64,000 bases of DNA from the NCBI GenBank assembly GCA_963727845.1, contig CAVSHI010000002.1, positions 620,001-684,000 on the forward strand, read 5' to 3'. Under the pieces are notes generated by a model. It was given only the letters and a program-made list of their open reading frames with translations, made no database searches and had not been told where the DNA came from. Of this stretch, positions 29,697-41,414 are shown in pieces. How positions within the stretch are numbered: position 1 is the stretch's first letter; each line of letters starts with the position of its first letter. The translations under genes were made by a program, and so were the position numbers. This DNA is from JBEKTW01 sp963727845. GTDB lineage: Bacteria > Bacteroidota > Ignavibacteria > UBA10030 > SZUA-254.

Positions 29697-30040
29697 TAGC
29701 CCGTCTTTGCGAGCGAAGTCCCTCTTTTGGATGAGCGAAGTCCCTTCTTTTGGGATCCTCGCGGCTGACCCCAACGGTCGGCCGCGGGACAATCTGGACG
29801 TAGACAGCCTGGCGATCCGTTTGCATCGTATGGATTGTGAGCGCCTCTGGCGCCATGGCGCTTTGCGCCACTTCGTCGTCCCAAGAAGACATTCAGGACT
29901 CCTCGCAAAGACAGGCGGGCGGGGGGGAGGAGGCGTTTGCACCGGGCAAAGCGATGACTCAACGCCCCTGTTTTGACAGAGACGTGTCGTCCCCCTTTTT
30001 TTTCAACGGGGGGATCAAGGGGGGTTACCTTTCACAAGAA
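29697..30040. repeat. Single palindromic module and poly-purine palindrome
   Basis: One module copy with core near 29850. The GCGAAGTCCC stretch is duplicated, as at 2119 and unlike the twin at 37957. The variable stem (GTCCCAA...TCAGGAC) carries two mismatches. The CCCCCTTTTTT...GGGGGGA palindrome follows near 29990-30030. No gene. Confidence 0.75.
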
Positions 30041-30067
30041 AATAACAAGAATTTAATTAGAGTTCTC

Positions 30068-30096
30068 TTGACAATGAAGGGAAAATTTGTTAATTT
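30068..30096 (+). promoter_or_regulatory. Sigma70-like promoter for giant protein B
   Basis: TTGACA (30068-30073), 17-bp spacer, TAATTT (30091-30096), with AATAACAAGAATTT upstream as at 20567. The leader to ATG 30271 is about 170 nt and shows no other feature. Confidence 0.6.
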
Positions 30097-30270
30097 CCAC
30101 TGCGAATTAATTCGCGCCTATCATCGTTGCCTTCTTGTTCTTTTCAACATTCCGTGCAGTCGGCTTTTGTGCGATATTGAAATCTGCTCGTGGAACGCAC
30201 TCCGGCATGTGCCAGCAATCAACTAACCAGATTTCGTCATTCACTACTAATCGATCGTCTAGGAGGGTTT

Positions 30271-33200
30271 ATGAAGAATTTCGCAGTCGTATCTTATCGC
30301 TACGTCGCCGCAGTGCTCTTCCTCGCACTCGGTGTGGCCGCGACGGCGTTGGGACAGTCACCATTCACTGCCGGCAACATCGTTGTTGTTCAGATGGGAA
30401 ATGGGTCGGGAGCGCTATCTTCGGCAGCCGCCCCAATATCTCTCATCGAGTATACGCCGTCTGGAACGCTTGTTCAAACGATACCGTTTGCCTCAACGGG
30501 GTCGTCGCCAAGGCTTGTTGTTACAGGCAGTTCCGGTAGTGAGGGCCATGTGGTTCGATCGAGCGATGGAAATTATCTTACCGTAGTGGGCTACGACACT
30601 GTTGCGGGTGCCGCATCCTTTGCTTTAGCCGCCGTTAGGAGAGAAGTTGCGAGGATCGACGCATCGGGTACTATCAACTACACCACGGAATTTACTGATG
30701 GGAGTACAACCGCGGTGAGAAGTGCCGTAACTGACAATGGTTCCAATACCTGGACGGCAACTTCCTCAATTGGTGTCAGGTACAAGTCATTCGGGAGCAC
30801 CGGCACTTCGACGCAATTGTCCTCGGCACCCACCAACACCAGGGTTGTGAAAATCTTCAACGGGCAACTATATATAACAAGTGCCTCGGGCGCATACCTG
30901 GCAGTTGCTTCAATTGGATCTGGAACTCCGACAACATCGGGTCAAACGACCACGGCACTCCCCGGTATGCCTGCAACCGGCACACACAGCCCGTATAGTT
31001 TTTCCATTAGCCCTGATGGTAACACCTTGTATATCGCCGACGATGGAGCAGCGTCAGCCGGTGGTGGTATCCAAAAATGGACTTTCAGTGGCTCAACGTG
31101 GAGTCTGGCGTATACCCTTTTGAACAACGGTTCGACGACAACCAGCACAAGAGGTCTGGCGGTCGATTGGAGCGGGGCAAATCCCGTAATTTATGCGACC
31201 ACTACTGCTACGAGTGCTAACAACCTGATAAAGGTAGTGGATACAGGTTCTGGAAGCACGGCGACCACTATTGCCACGGCACCTACATTTACGGTTTACC
31301 GGGGAGTTGATTTTACGCCTGCCTCCGCTGTGGCTCCAACGGTAACGACAAACCCCGCAACGAGCATTCTCGCCACCGGCGCCACACTCAATGGCTCGGT
31401 GAATCCAGGCGGTGCAAGCACAACCGTGAGCTTTGATTATGGCACAACCGCTCTCTACGGAACAAACGTCTCCGGAACTCCAAGTCCGATTACGGGCGGA
31501 ACGAACACTGCTGTCAGCGCGGCAATTACGTCGCTCACGCCTAATCAGTTATATCATTTTAGAGTGGACGCAACAAACAGCGTTGCCACAGCCAACGGCT
31601 CGGATGCGACATTTACCACGCTGCCCACCGCACCGACTGCCACGCCGGCAAGCTCGGTCGGAGAAACAGGATTTACGGCAAACTGGACTGCTTCCGGCGA
31701 CGTGAATGCGCCCTCCTCGTACACCTTGGAAGTTGCCACGAGCAGTGGGTTTGGCGGCACGATTATACAAACGGACCCCGGACTCACGGGAACAAACTTT
31801 GTCGTTACAACAAGCATAAGCGGAGGGAACACGTACTACTATAGGGTGACGGCAGTCGGCACTGGTGGGTCAAGCGCTCCGTCCAATACGATTTCGCAGC
31901 TAACGCTCCCACCGGCTCCGGTCGCGACTGCTCCCTCAAACGTTATTGCAACTGCATTTGATGCAAACTGGAACGCTTCCACGAGCGCCACAAGCTATCG
32001 CCTGGACGTTGCTACGGACATCGGTTTCTCGTCTTTTGTTTCAGGGTACAACAATCTGACGGTGAACGCTACAACCCAAACGGTAAGCGGGATATCACCC
32101 ACAATCAAATATTACTATCGCGCAAGAGCAGTCAATGCGACCGGCACGAGCGCGAATGGGACCATCGACAGCGCTACGACAATAGCTGCCGCGCCTCCGA
32201 CGTTAAACACGCCCACCGCCGCCAGTATCGGCGCCACGGGTGCAACGCTTGGAGCGAACGTTTTCAGCGACAACAACGATGCCGATTTCCAGCGCGGCAT
32301 TGTCTGGGCGACCACGGTGAATCCCGATACCAACAGCACGAGGGTGATAGCAAGTGGAACGGGAACCGGTGTGTTTACAACTCCGGTAACCGGATTGACG
32401 CCAGGAACACTTATCCACTATCGCGGCTACGCCATTAACCACTTCGGTATCGGCTATACCAGCGATGCGACATTCTACTCGCTTTCGGTTGAGCCGGCAA
32501 CCCAGGCTACGGGCTTTGCAGCCGCAGCCCCATTCGCCGCGACGGTCGGTCTCTCCTGGACCGCCTCGGCAGACGGAAACGGCTACCTTATCCTGCAGAA
32601 GACCGGCTCGGATCCGGCAGATGTTCCATCGGCGGCCCGGCGGTATTCAGTTGGAGATTCCATCGGGACGTCGCGCGTTGTGGCGTTCATTACGTCGAAC
32701 GCCACCATGTCGACTTCCGACACTGGTTTGGCAGGCAGCACGAATTATCACTTTGCGATCATGACGTTCGCGTGGGACGGGACGAACAGCGGAACAATCA
32801 ATTATAACACCAGCTCGATTCCGACCTCGAATACGACAACATTGAGCAACCTGTCCGACGTTGTTGCGACTCCCGGGTTTGTCTATGCGTCGGGCATTCC
32901 GTATGTCACCTACACGGGCATCGGCGATATCACGAAGCTCAATTCAGTCGCAGCATTCGGTCTTACTGTGCGCGATGGCGGTCCGGGTCCCGATGCAGAT
33001 GCAGCAGGGACAACCCTGACGTCGATCAGTTTCTCCGTCACGAATTGGAGTTTTCTCAGCAGGGCTGCGTTGTATCTAGGGGATACAACGGAACTTGGCG
33101 AGGTTGCAGTTTCAAGCGGCACGGTGGCGTTCGGCGGGCTCACGGGGGTGGTAGCGCCCGACGGCGGAACAGCAACCCTTGTTCTGCGGGTAGTGTACAA

Positions 33201-36200
33201 TACTACTGTCGCCGATAATGCCCGGAATACGTATACAGTATCGTCAGCAATCGCTGACTCAAGCGGCTCCGTATTTGCCGCGGCAAATGGCGGCGGAGCA
33301 GTAAGCTCAACGTCCGGAACCGACAACGTAGTTTCTGTCGTGGCAACGCAGCTTATCTTCTCGCCAAACGTCGTCGGCGGAAAGTATAATGTGGCGTTTT
33401 CCGCGACGGCAAAGGCTGTCGACATCAACAACAACGTCGACTCTGACTATGTCAGCCCGCAGGTGGCGTTCACGAAGGCCAGCGGTCCGGGCAACCTCAC
33501 CGGCAACTCACCGGTGACACCGGTCAAGGGGATTGCCACCGAGGCTACGCTCGTGCTCGACCAGGGTGGAACGTACACGCTGCAGGCAAGCTCAGGTAGT
33601 CTCTCGGGGATCTCGAATTCCTTCGCTATCGCCGCGCCTGCCACATTTAAGGTGAATGCCGGCGCAGACACGTTGTACTGGGATCAGCCATCTACCTGGG
33701 TTGTCGTAAGAGGCGGTTCAGTGACCGGCATACCACACAAGGCGGATTCCGTCATCTTCGACCATCAGTTTCACACCGGTAAATATGTCGTATGCCCTGC
33801 ACGGAATGCCACTGATACTTCGACCTCTGCCCCGACTGATACTGTGGGCCAGCTTACTATTGGTTATCCGGGAAACCCCGATACGGTCGAGTTGTATATC
33901 CCGCCGGGCGGTTATAAGAACAACAATGCTGCCGTGCTGTGGGGTGATAGTGTGGCAGGTAATTATGATCTTGTTATTGCGGAGCGCGGTGTTGTAAGGG
34001 ATTCCAAATGGAGCTATTCCAAGAGCATGTCGTATAAATCCGTCCTCGATTCCGTTTGGATCCGTTCTGGTGGGTTGTGGTACCATAATACCACGGGGTA
34101 TCCCACCATGCTTGCCAGGATGAGTCACAGGCTCGACGGTGATTATGGAACGGTGGAATTCGATGTCGACAGCAGACAGGGTTCCTTCGATATCAACGCC
34201 CCTGGATACTACTATCCCAACGTCGTTTTCAGCAACCGGACCGGCTATGCCCCGACGTATTACCTCTACTTCGACCGGCTCGAGCGGCGCACTATACATC
34301 AAGGGTAATTTGACGATCAATACCGGGGCAGTGGATTCACTGTGCAGCGGTTATCCGGTTGTAGTGTACGGCAACATCGTCAATAACGGCACCATGAGGG
34401 CCGCACTTACTCCATCCACGATCGTATTCGGCGGATCGACAACACAAACCGTGTCGGGCAGCAGCCCATTAGTAGCCAATGGCGGTTTTGTCTCGCTGAA
34501 CCCGGGCGGCGTGAACTTCCTGACGGATGCATACGTCACGGGAGGAGCGGTTCAAACCACGGGCACATATACGTACGACTCATCCGGCGGTAAAATGGTG
34601 ACGTTCCCGGTCGCGGGTGTCATCAACACCGGCTCGTCAACGATGTACCTGAATCCCGCCGGCGGCCAGACGATGAACGAAGGCACGAATCCGGTGCAAG
34701 GTAATGTGAGCTCAACCCGCACGCTCCTTCAGAACAGCAACACCGACTTCGGCAATGGTTTCCAGATGGACGCCCTGGGCGGAGTCCCCGGGTCAACAAC
34801 GGTCTTGCGAAAGACCGGCGTTGCAGATTCCGGCTACGCTCATGACAAATCCATCTTGAAGCATTACGATGTGACGGATTCCAATAATACCGCATTGAAC
34901 GCAACAATTGTCGTCGGCTATTCACCGTCATTAACGGAGTTGAATGGGATTTCCGCGACCAACTTGTTGCTGCAGAAGTCAACGGACAATGGTGCAACGT
35001 GGGCTGGAAAGAAGGGAACCCTTGACACTGTGACCAATCATACGATTACTGCCACGGGTGTCAGCAGTCCCGGTGCTGCGCGGTGGACGATGGCTTCGGC
35101 AATGGCGCCTTTGTTCGTTCCCCACGCCATTGTTATCCGCAGCTTCAAGGATACGGTTGGAACGGTAGCGCCCCAGGTGGCACAGAAGTGGAGACTGGCT
35201 CTGTACCAGGATTCGGTCAGCGCTTCCACTCTCCAGAATTCCGGGTTTTCGAACTCCGGTATATTAGGGACCACATATCTTGCGTCGGGAACCTACATCC
35301 TTGCCGAGAACGACAGCGCGGGATGGGTGCACCTTGGCAGAATTCTCCACGGCACATCGATCGGCAATTCAGTGGTGTCCAGCACCTCGCGGTTCGATAC
35401 GATCATCGTGACGGATGCAAGCCCGAACAGCGCGGACACGGTCGACTTTGTCAACCAGCAGGTAAGCTCGATCACGGTGGTGAAACTCCGTGACTACGAC
35501 GGCAGGTTGAGCACGACCGGGGACCAGTTGCCGCAGAGCTGGCACCTTTCGCTGTACAAGGGATCGGTTTCAGGGTCAAATCTGATCGATTCCGTAAACA
35601 ACAGCACTCTGGTGGCTACAAATCTGCCGGGCGGCTCGTACATCGCAGTCGAAGCGGACAGCGGCGCACCGTGGTACCGCCTCAATGGTAACCACACGCT
35701 GTCTGATACGTTGACAATTGCCGCCAACCAGTCGATCGCGGACACCTTCATCAACCTGAAGGGCAACGCGTTGTCGATACAGAAGTATGTCGATGCGGAC
35801 GGGAAGTTCGCGACGACAGGCGACCGCACTCTGAAGAACTGGTATCTCTCAGTTTACAGGGATTCAGCGACCGGAACGCTCGTAACCTCAGGAAGTGCAA
35901 CCGGTATTTCCGCGAATAACCTCGGGAATGGAAACTACTACATCTCCGAAGCTGACAGCACGGGCTGGGTGAACCTTGGCTACGTGGTGAACGGAGCGGG
36001 AACGTCGAGCGCAACGGATCACATCCTGGTCTATTTGTCGAACGGTCTGGTGGACTCGGTATCATTCGTGAATGCGCCTCCGATTTACAGCCAGACGTTC
36101 CGCAGCTTCCGACCGGACAGCATAGCGAACGCAGGAGTAGCGGCGAAGGCAGTAGATTTGAAGAAGCCGGACAAGGTGCAATTCACGGTCACGGTTCACA

Positions 36201-37568
36201 ACGATTCGGCGAATATAACGGGACTGCACATGGAGTTTGCGGTTGCGCTATATGATTCATCGATACGTGCATTCACGGTGAATCCGCCGGCGACGAAGAA
36301 GATGACGGATACGAAGAGCCAGAAGTGGGACTTCACGTTTGCATCGCCGATAGGCGCTTCCACGCCCGTCACAGTATCGGGTTGGGGCACGGCAGGAAAG
36401 CTGCAGACGGCAAAGTACCATTGGCTGCGCAATGGAGTGAAGGTCGGGAAAACAGAACGTCAGTCTAACGAGCACGGCTTTCACGGTGGATCAGATCCAG
36501 GAACCGATGCCGGATGTCGTGAACGTGCTGGCTCAGACATACAATGATGTATTGACGGCTCTGGGTGGAATGACAATCGGCGTGCCACAGCCGGATAGTC
36601 TGAAGGGATATCTGTCGTGGGTGATCATGAAGAAGTACGCGGACGTGCAGTCATCGATGTACAAGAGTCCGAATCTTCAGACCGGAACGCCCCGCGGGTT
36701 GGACTTCAAGTCGCCCGGCGGCGTATTGAGTGACACGACGAAGTCGTCGGATTGGCTCAAAGGCAAGCAGGGATCGCTATCGCCGAAGACTGTGCAGTCC
36801 AACGCATTGTTTGGTAACCTTGTAGCGTTGAAGCTGGGCATCTGGGCGAGCTACGATAAGGTGACGCCAGTCGGACTTGGCGAGTTGATATATGACGACG
36901 GCACGAGCAATCCGCTGAACGGGATGCAGGTGAAGCAGATTGCAGCCATGGCGGACACGCTGATGACGGGATACGTGACGTACGCATGGGATACGACGAA
37001 GTGGAACACGAAGCATACGATACCGACGGTAAAGCTTGCTCGGATCCGGAACTTTGCGGATGCCGGGACGTACGCTAATCTGTCGAACACGATCTACCGT
37101 ATCGACACGGCGTTTACAGGTCCGATGGATACGGTGAGTTTCGCAACGGGCCTGGTAACCAAGGGCGTGCGGCCGTTGGTGAATGTCGCGTTCCTGCGGT
37201 CGGATCCGAGCATTCAGCCGTCAGTGAACACGGCCCCGCAGACACCGGTTGCATCAGAGGTCGTGACGCCGGTGGCGTACACGCTGTACCAGAACTATCC
37301 GAATCCGTTCAATCCAACGACAACGATCCGGTTCGACTTACCGCAGCAGGCAGTGGTAACGTTGAAGATCTACAACATACTGGGTCAGGAAGTGGCGACG
37401 TTGTTTGATCGTCAGCAGATGGATTACGGGACGCAGGAAGTGCAATTCGACGCATCGCGGTTGGCGTCGGGAGTGTACTTCTACCGTATGATTGCCGACG
37501 GGATCAGCGACGCCGGTGCGAAGACGTCGACGTTCGTGACGGTAAAGAAGATGATGCTCATCAAGTAA
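30271..37568 (+). CDS. Giant T9SS-secreted multidomain protein B (two frame breaks)
   Basis: ATG 30271 after AGGAGGG (30261-30267) begins a signal peptide (YVAAVLFLALGVAATALGQ); an upstream in-frame ATG lacks both. Frame-corrected length is about 2430 residues. Order: beta-propeller-like N-terminus (SISPDGNTLYIADDG); four fibronectin type III-like modules (31.3-32.8 kb); beta domains; the DNGATW domain; three prealbumin/SpaA-like repeats; the unnamed pre-sorting domain; and a T9SS sorting domain. Frame breaks lie near 34277 (an extra C; removing it gives YLYFDGSSGALYIKG) and near 36456 (AACAGAACG against AACAGACG in the twin). From about 35.1 kb to the stop it is nearly identical to protein A at an 8259-bp offset, while the N-terminal halves are unrelated. 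Confidence 0.72.
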
Positions 37569-37630
37569 GTTGGGCGTCAGAGGAGTAGCCCGCGTGGATT
37601 TGGCGGGGATGCTCCTGAAGTAACTAGAAG

Positions 37631-37666
37631 CAGGCGAAGGTTAAAATCTTCGCCTGTTTTTTTTTG
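37631..37666 (+). terminator. Rho-independent terminator
   Basis: CAGGCGAAG / CTTCGCCTG stem with T run; duplicate of the one at 29371. Confidence 0.88.
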
Positions 37667-37728
37667 CTCCGTCCTAAAGCTACCTGCTGGGAGGGAGCTG
37701 TGCTCCCGACCGTCGGTGGCAACCGCGC

Positions 37729-37847
37729 GTAGAGTCCGGTCCCCAGACCGGACCTCCAAGATTGCGCGTGGCCGGGTTTGAATGAGCAACCCCGTCCGTT
37801 TACGAAACGCGAGCCTGCCGGAGGCTGGCCGAAGGCAGGGACTCTAC
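37729..37847. repeat. GTAG-hairpin REP pair with 30-bp insertion (twin copy)
   Basis: Matches 29469-29587 including the insertion in the second stem; one base differs (GGCTGGCC against GGCTGCCC). Confidence 0.72.
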
Positions 37848-37863
37848 GGTTCTGGCCGAGTAA

Positions 37864-37952
37864 ACCTTCGCAAGGTCGGGCAAAAGGTAACCTTCTGCAA
37901 AGCAAATTCAGGGATGAAGGTTACCTTTCATCGTGGCAAACCTTGCGAAGGT
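37864..37952. repeat. 89-bp nested inverted repeat
   Basis: Same perfect nested arms as at 20134 and 29604. Confidence 0.8.
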
Positions 37953-37956
37953 CTGC

Positions 37957-38612
37957 TAGCCCGTCTTTGCGAGCGAAGTCCCTTCTTTTGGGATCCTCGC
38001 GGCTGACCCCAACGGTCGGCCGCGGGACAATCTGGACGTAGACAGCCTGGCGATCCGTTTGCATCGTATGGATTGTGAGCGCCTCTGGCGCCATGGCGCT
38101 TTGCGCCACTTCGTCGTCCCGAGAAGACATTCGGGACTCCTCGCAAAGACAGGCGGGCGAACCCACTCCCGGCAAGCCACTCCGGATGCCGTCAAAACGA
38201 TCGAAGGCATTACCCATTCTCCCTTTCCACCATTTATGGGGGAAAGGGAGGTAGAGGGATAGAGGGTTTACGGTGCCGCGGCCCGAGGTCCAGATTGTGA
38301 GCGCCTCTGGCGCCATGGCGCTTTGCGCCACTTCGTCGTCCCGCCCTTCGACAAGCTCAGGGCGGGACTCCTCGCAAAGACGGGTGGGCGAACCCGCTCC
38401 CGGCAAGCCACTCCGGATGCCGTCAAAACGATCGAAGGCATTACCCATTCTCCCTTTCCACCATTTATGGGGGAAAGGGAGGTAGAGGGATAGAGGGTTT
38501 ACGGTGCCGCGGCCCGAGGTCCAGATTGTGAGCGCCTCTGGCGCCATGGCGCTTTGCGCCACTTCGTCGTCCCGACAGAAGAGGTCGGGACTCCTCGCAA
38601 AGACAGGCGGGC
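37957..38612. repeat. Triplicate palindromic module (GGCGCC family), third array
   Basis: Cores at about 38088, 38310 and 38541, with module starts 222 and 231 bp apart. The three copies carry three different variable stems: GTCCCGA...TCGGGAC, GTCCCGCCC...GGGCGGGAC and GTCCCGAC...GTCGGGAC. No gene is present. Confidence 0.85.
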
Positions 38613-38616
38613 TGGA

Positions 38617-38645
38617 TTGCTATTTTTCCGGTTTTTTGATATGTT
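38617..38645 (+). promoter_or_regulatory. Sigma70-like promoter for yjbQ operon
   Basis: TTGCTA (38617-38622), 17-bp spacer, TATGTT (38640-38645), about 30 bp before ATG 38678. It probably drives yjbQ and the three closely spaced genes after it. Confidence 0.6.
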
Positions 38646-38677
38646 AGTAACGCCTTATTAACATTACCCGATACCGG

Positions 38678-39091
38678 ATGAAAACTGCCACTGAATACCT
38701 CTGGTTTAACACGAAGAAAAAGCGGGAGTATATCAACATAACGTCCGACGTGGAACAGGTTGTTGAAAAGAGCGGCGTGAAGGAAGGGATGGCGCTCGTT
38801 TCGGCGATGCACATCACCGCGGGGGTCTACGTGAACGATGCGGAGGATGGCCTCATTCACGATATCGATGAGTGGCTGGAGTCGCTGGCGCCATTCAAAG
38901 CCGGTTATCGGCATCATCGCACCGGCGAAACGAACGCCGACGCACATTTGAAAAGCTTGATGGTGCACCACGAAGTGATCGTTCCCGTCACTGGCGGCAA
39001 ACTCGATTTCGGTCCATGGCAACAAATATACTACGCGGAATTTGACGGTCAGCGGCGCAAGCGGGTTATCGTGAAGGTGATGGGGGAGTGA
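38678..39091 (+). CDS. yjbQ: YjbQ/UPF0047 family protein
   Basis: 137 residues, the usual family length. Family marks: NITSDVEQVV, MHITAGVYVNDAE, the histidine-rich HDIDEWL, GETNADAHLKSLMVHHEV with conserved D and H residues, and the end pattern PWQQIYYAEFDGQRRKR. Members are small trimeric cytoplasmic proteins known as 'secondary thiamine-phosphate synthase', because YjbQ overproduction rescues thiE mutants; the physiological role is unsettled. The stop is four bases before the next start, so it is probably the first gene of an operon with the GWxTD and acyltransferase genes. Confidence 0.92.
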   Translation: MKTATEYLWFNTKKKREYINITSDVEQVVEKSGVKEGMALVSAMHITAGVYVNDAEDGLIHDIDEWLESLAPFKAGYRHHRTGETNADAHLKSLMVHHEVIVPVTGGKLDFGPWQQIYYAEFDGQRRKRVIVKVMGE

Positions 39092-39095
39092 TTAC

Positions 39096-40484
39096 GTGCG
39101 GAGTGTACAGATCCTGGGGATCATGGCCGCCTGCTGCCTCGTGCTCACTCGCCTCCCTGCGCAGCAAGTACTCAAAGCGAGCCGTAATTTCCAGTTTGAT
39201 GTTGACGTCGCAAGATTCTATTATGACGAGAAAGAAGTCACCACGGAAGTGTACTTTGGCGTCCGTGAGGGGATGCTGGACTACCGGCAGGATTCGGGAC
39301 GGTTCGTCGGCGGAATGAACATGAAATTGGAAGTCAGGCAGAATAGTGAGCTTGTAATGAAGCGCGAATGGGGCGTGCCCCACACAATGCAGGATACGAC
39401 GCAGTCGCGTTTTGGGAAAATGCTTGTAGGAGTCGAATCGTTCCGGCTGGCTCCGGGCGCCTACCGTATGACCGTTACGGGATATGACGTTTTCGACAAA
39501 GGTCGGCGGAATTCCGTCGTCATTCCTCTTCGAATCAATCCAATTCCGACTGATGCCATCGCGACGAGCGACATCGAGCTGTGCTCGTCGATTCGATCCT
39601 CGTCCAACAATGGATCGATATTCTATAAGGATACTTACGAGGTTGTTCCGAACGCGGGCAGGATGTACGAAAAGAACCTGCCGGTTCTGTATTATTATGT
39701 CGAACTCTACAATGTTCTCAAGGGCCTGTCGCGGAATTATCTCGTGGTCAGAACCACGGTGAAGAACGCCGGGGGCAAAGAACTTGTCCGCCACGATACG
39801 ACGGAGCCGCGCAAGGTCAATTCGAGCGTGGAGGCGGGGAGGATCAACATTTCGCGTCTGCGGGGGGGAACGTACGAGCTTCACGTCGACCTGATGGATT
39901 CTGCCGGTCACGATTTGGCATCCGCAACCAAGAAGTTTTTCGTGTTCAAGCCCGGAGTGGCAAAGGGCAGCTTCTCGCAAGTGCCTTCTGCCGACTTTCT
40001 CACGAGTGCATACGCCACTATGACGGAGGCGGCAGTCGACAAAGAGTTAGCCGAGGTGCAGTACATTGCCGGTGCGACCGAACTGAAACAGTACAAACAT
40101 CTCACGGGTGTTGATTCAAAGCGGGCTTTCCTATTCCAGTTCTGGGGCGTGCGCGAGAAGGCCCGGGAGGGGGCGAAGAGTGAATATATGAATCGCGTCC
40201 GGCTTGCCTCGGAAAATTATTCGAACAGCTTGAGAGAAGGCTGGGAGACGGACCGGGGACGCATCGCAATTCTCTACGGTCCGGCCGATTCCGTGGAGCG
40301 ATTTTCCGGCTCGCGCGAATCGAACCCGTACGAGATCTGGCATTACAATGACATTCAAGGAGGAGTCATTTTTGTTTTCGTAGACCATTCCGGGTTCAGT
40401 GACTATATTCTCGTGCATTCCACGCACCGAGAAGAGCTCCGGAGCGAGAATTGGTATCAGCAGTATGTCCGGCGGATACAATAG
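39096..40484 (+). CDS. GWxTD domain-containing protein
   Basis: Start GTG 39096, with GGGGGA at 39082-39087 upstream. 462 residues with a signal peptide (ILGIMAACCLVLTRLPAQQ). The N-terminal 300 residues are beta-rich. The C-terminal part carries the name-giving motif GWETDRGRIAILYGPAD (about residue 380), then NPYEIWHYND and FVFVDHSGFSDYILVHST. GWxTD proteins are common in Bacteroidota, Acidobacteriota and related phyla and are probably periplasmic or outer-membrane associated. Their function is unknown. Four bases separate it from yjbQ and nine from the acyltransferase gene. Confidence 0.9.
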   Translation: MRSVQILGIMAACCLVLTRLPAQQVLKASRNFQFDVDVARFYYDEKEVTTEVYFGVREGMLDYRQDSGRFVGGMNMKLEVRQNSELVMKREWGVPHTMQDTTQSRFGKMLVGVESFRLAPGAYRMTVTGYDVFDKGRRNSVVIPLRINPIPTDAIATSDIELCSSIRSSSNNGSIFYKDTYEVVPNAGRMYEKNLPVLYYYVELYNVLKGLSRNYLVVRTTVKNAGGKELVRHDTTEPRKVNSSVEAGRINISRLRGGTYELHVDLMDSAGHDLASATKKFFVFKPGVAKGSFSQVPSADFLTSAYATMTEAAVDKELAEVQYIAGATELKQYKHLTGVDSKRAFLFQFWGVREKAREGAKSEYMNRVRLASENYSNSLREGWETDRGRIAILYGPADSVERFSGSRESNPYEIWHYNDIQGGVIFVFVDHSGFSDYILVHSTHREELRSENWYQQYVRRIQ

Positions 40485-40493
40485 GCGGCATGC

Positions 40494-41414
40494 ATGAAAC
40501 ATTATATCGAGTTTGCATTCTTCCAGCTGTTCAGATGGTGTGTTGTGATCCTGCCGTTGAAGTCTGCCCAGCGGCTTGGCGGATATCTCGGGTCGCTGGC
40601 GTTTCACCTGTATACTCCTCGCAAGAATATCGCACTGGAGAATCTGCGATATGCGTTTCCGGAAAAAACGGAGGCAGAACGCCGGAAGATCGCCCGGGGA
40701 GCGTTCCGGAATTACGGTATCGCGCTTGTCGAATTGCTGTGGTTTCCCAACCTCGATGATAAAGCGCTCCGTCGATTGGTCGAGATACAGAACCTCGATT
40801 TGATGACGGCAGCGCACGCCCGGGGGAAAGGGCTCATCATGCTCTCCGGCCATTTTGGGAATTGGGAACTTATTGCGCTGGCGATGGGCCATTGCAGCAA
40901 GTTGCCGATCACGATCATCGTCCAGAAGCAGGCCAACAGGTGGGTCGATGATGTGATCAACCGCAATCGATGCCTGCTGGGGAACAGAGTCGTTCCGATG
41001 GGAATTTCTGTGCGTGAGATTATCAAGACGCTCGACAAGGGGGGAGTTGTTGCGATAGCCCCGGACCAAAGCGGCGCGATGGAGGGCGCGTTTGTGAATT
41101 TTTTCGGACGCAGCGTTGCCACCCATAAAGGTCCCGCCGTGTTTGCGCTGCGAAGCCGGGCGCCGGTTCAGATGGGCTTCATGACGCGCAAGCCGGACGG
41201 CACCTACACCGTCGTCCTCGAGGGAATTCCCACGGAGGACCTCACCGACACAACGGAAGAAAACGTAGTGGAGCTCACGCGCAGGCACACGGCGCTCCTG
41301 GAAAAATACATCCGGATGTACCCGGATCATTGGTTGTGGATGCACAGGCGCTGGAAACACACGCAGGAACAGGTCAAACAAGTGGAAGAGTCATCTGCGC
41401 GTGCCGCTACCTGA
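40494..41414 (+). CDS. LpxL/HtrB-family lipid A acyltransferase
   Basis: 306 residues. An N-terminal hydrophobic helix (FFQLFRWCVVILPL) anchors it to the inner membrane. The catalytic HX4E motif is HFGNWE (about residue 119). DQSGAMEGAFVNFFG and ALRSRAPVQMGF match family blocks, and the end YPDHWLWMHRRWK is diagnostic. Such enzymes add a secondary acyl chain to lipid A (or, in related enzymes, to other lipid precursors). The overlap with the glycosyltransferase gene after it supports a role in LPS assembly. Confidence 0.9.
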   Translation: MKHYIEFAFFQLFRWCVVILPLKSAQRLGGYLGSLAFHLYTPRKNIALENLRYAFPEKTEAERRKIARGAFRNYGIALVELLWFPNLDDKALRRLVEIQNLDLMTAAHARGKGLIMLSGHFGNWELIALAMGHCSKLPITIIVQKQANRWVDDVINRNRCLLGNRVVPMGISVREIIKTLDKGGVVAIAPDQSGAMEGAFVNFFGRSVATHKGPAVFALRSRAPVQMGFMTRKPDGTYTVVLEGIPTEDLTDTTEENVVELTRRHTALLEKYIRMYPDHWLWMHRRWKHTQEQVKQVEESSARAAT

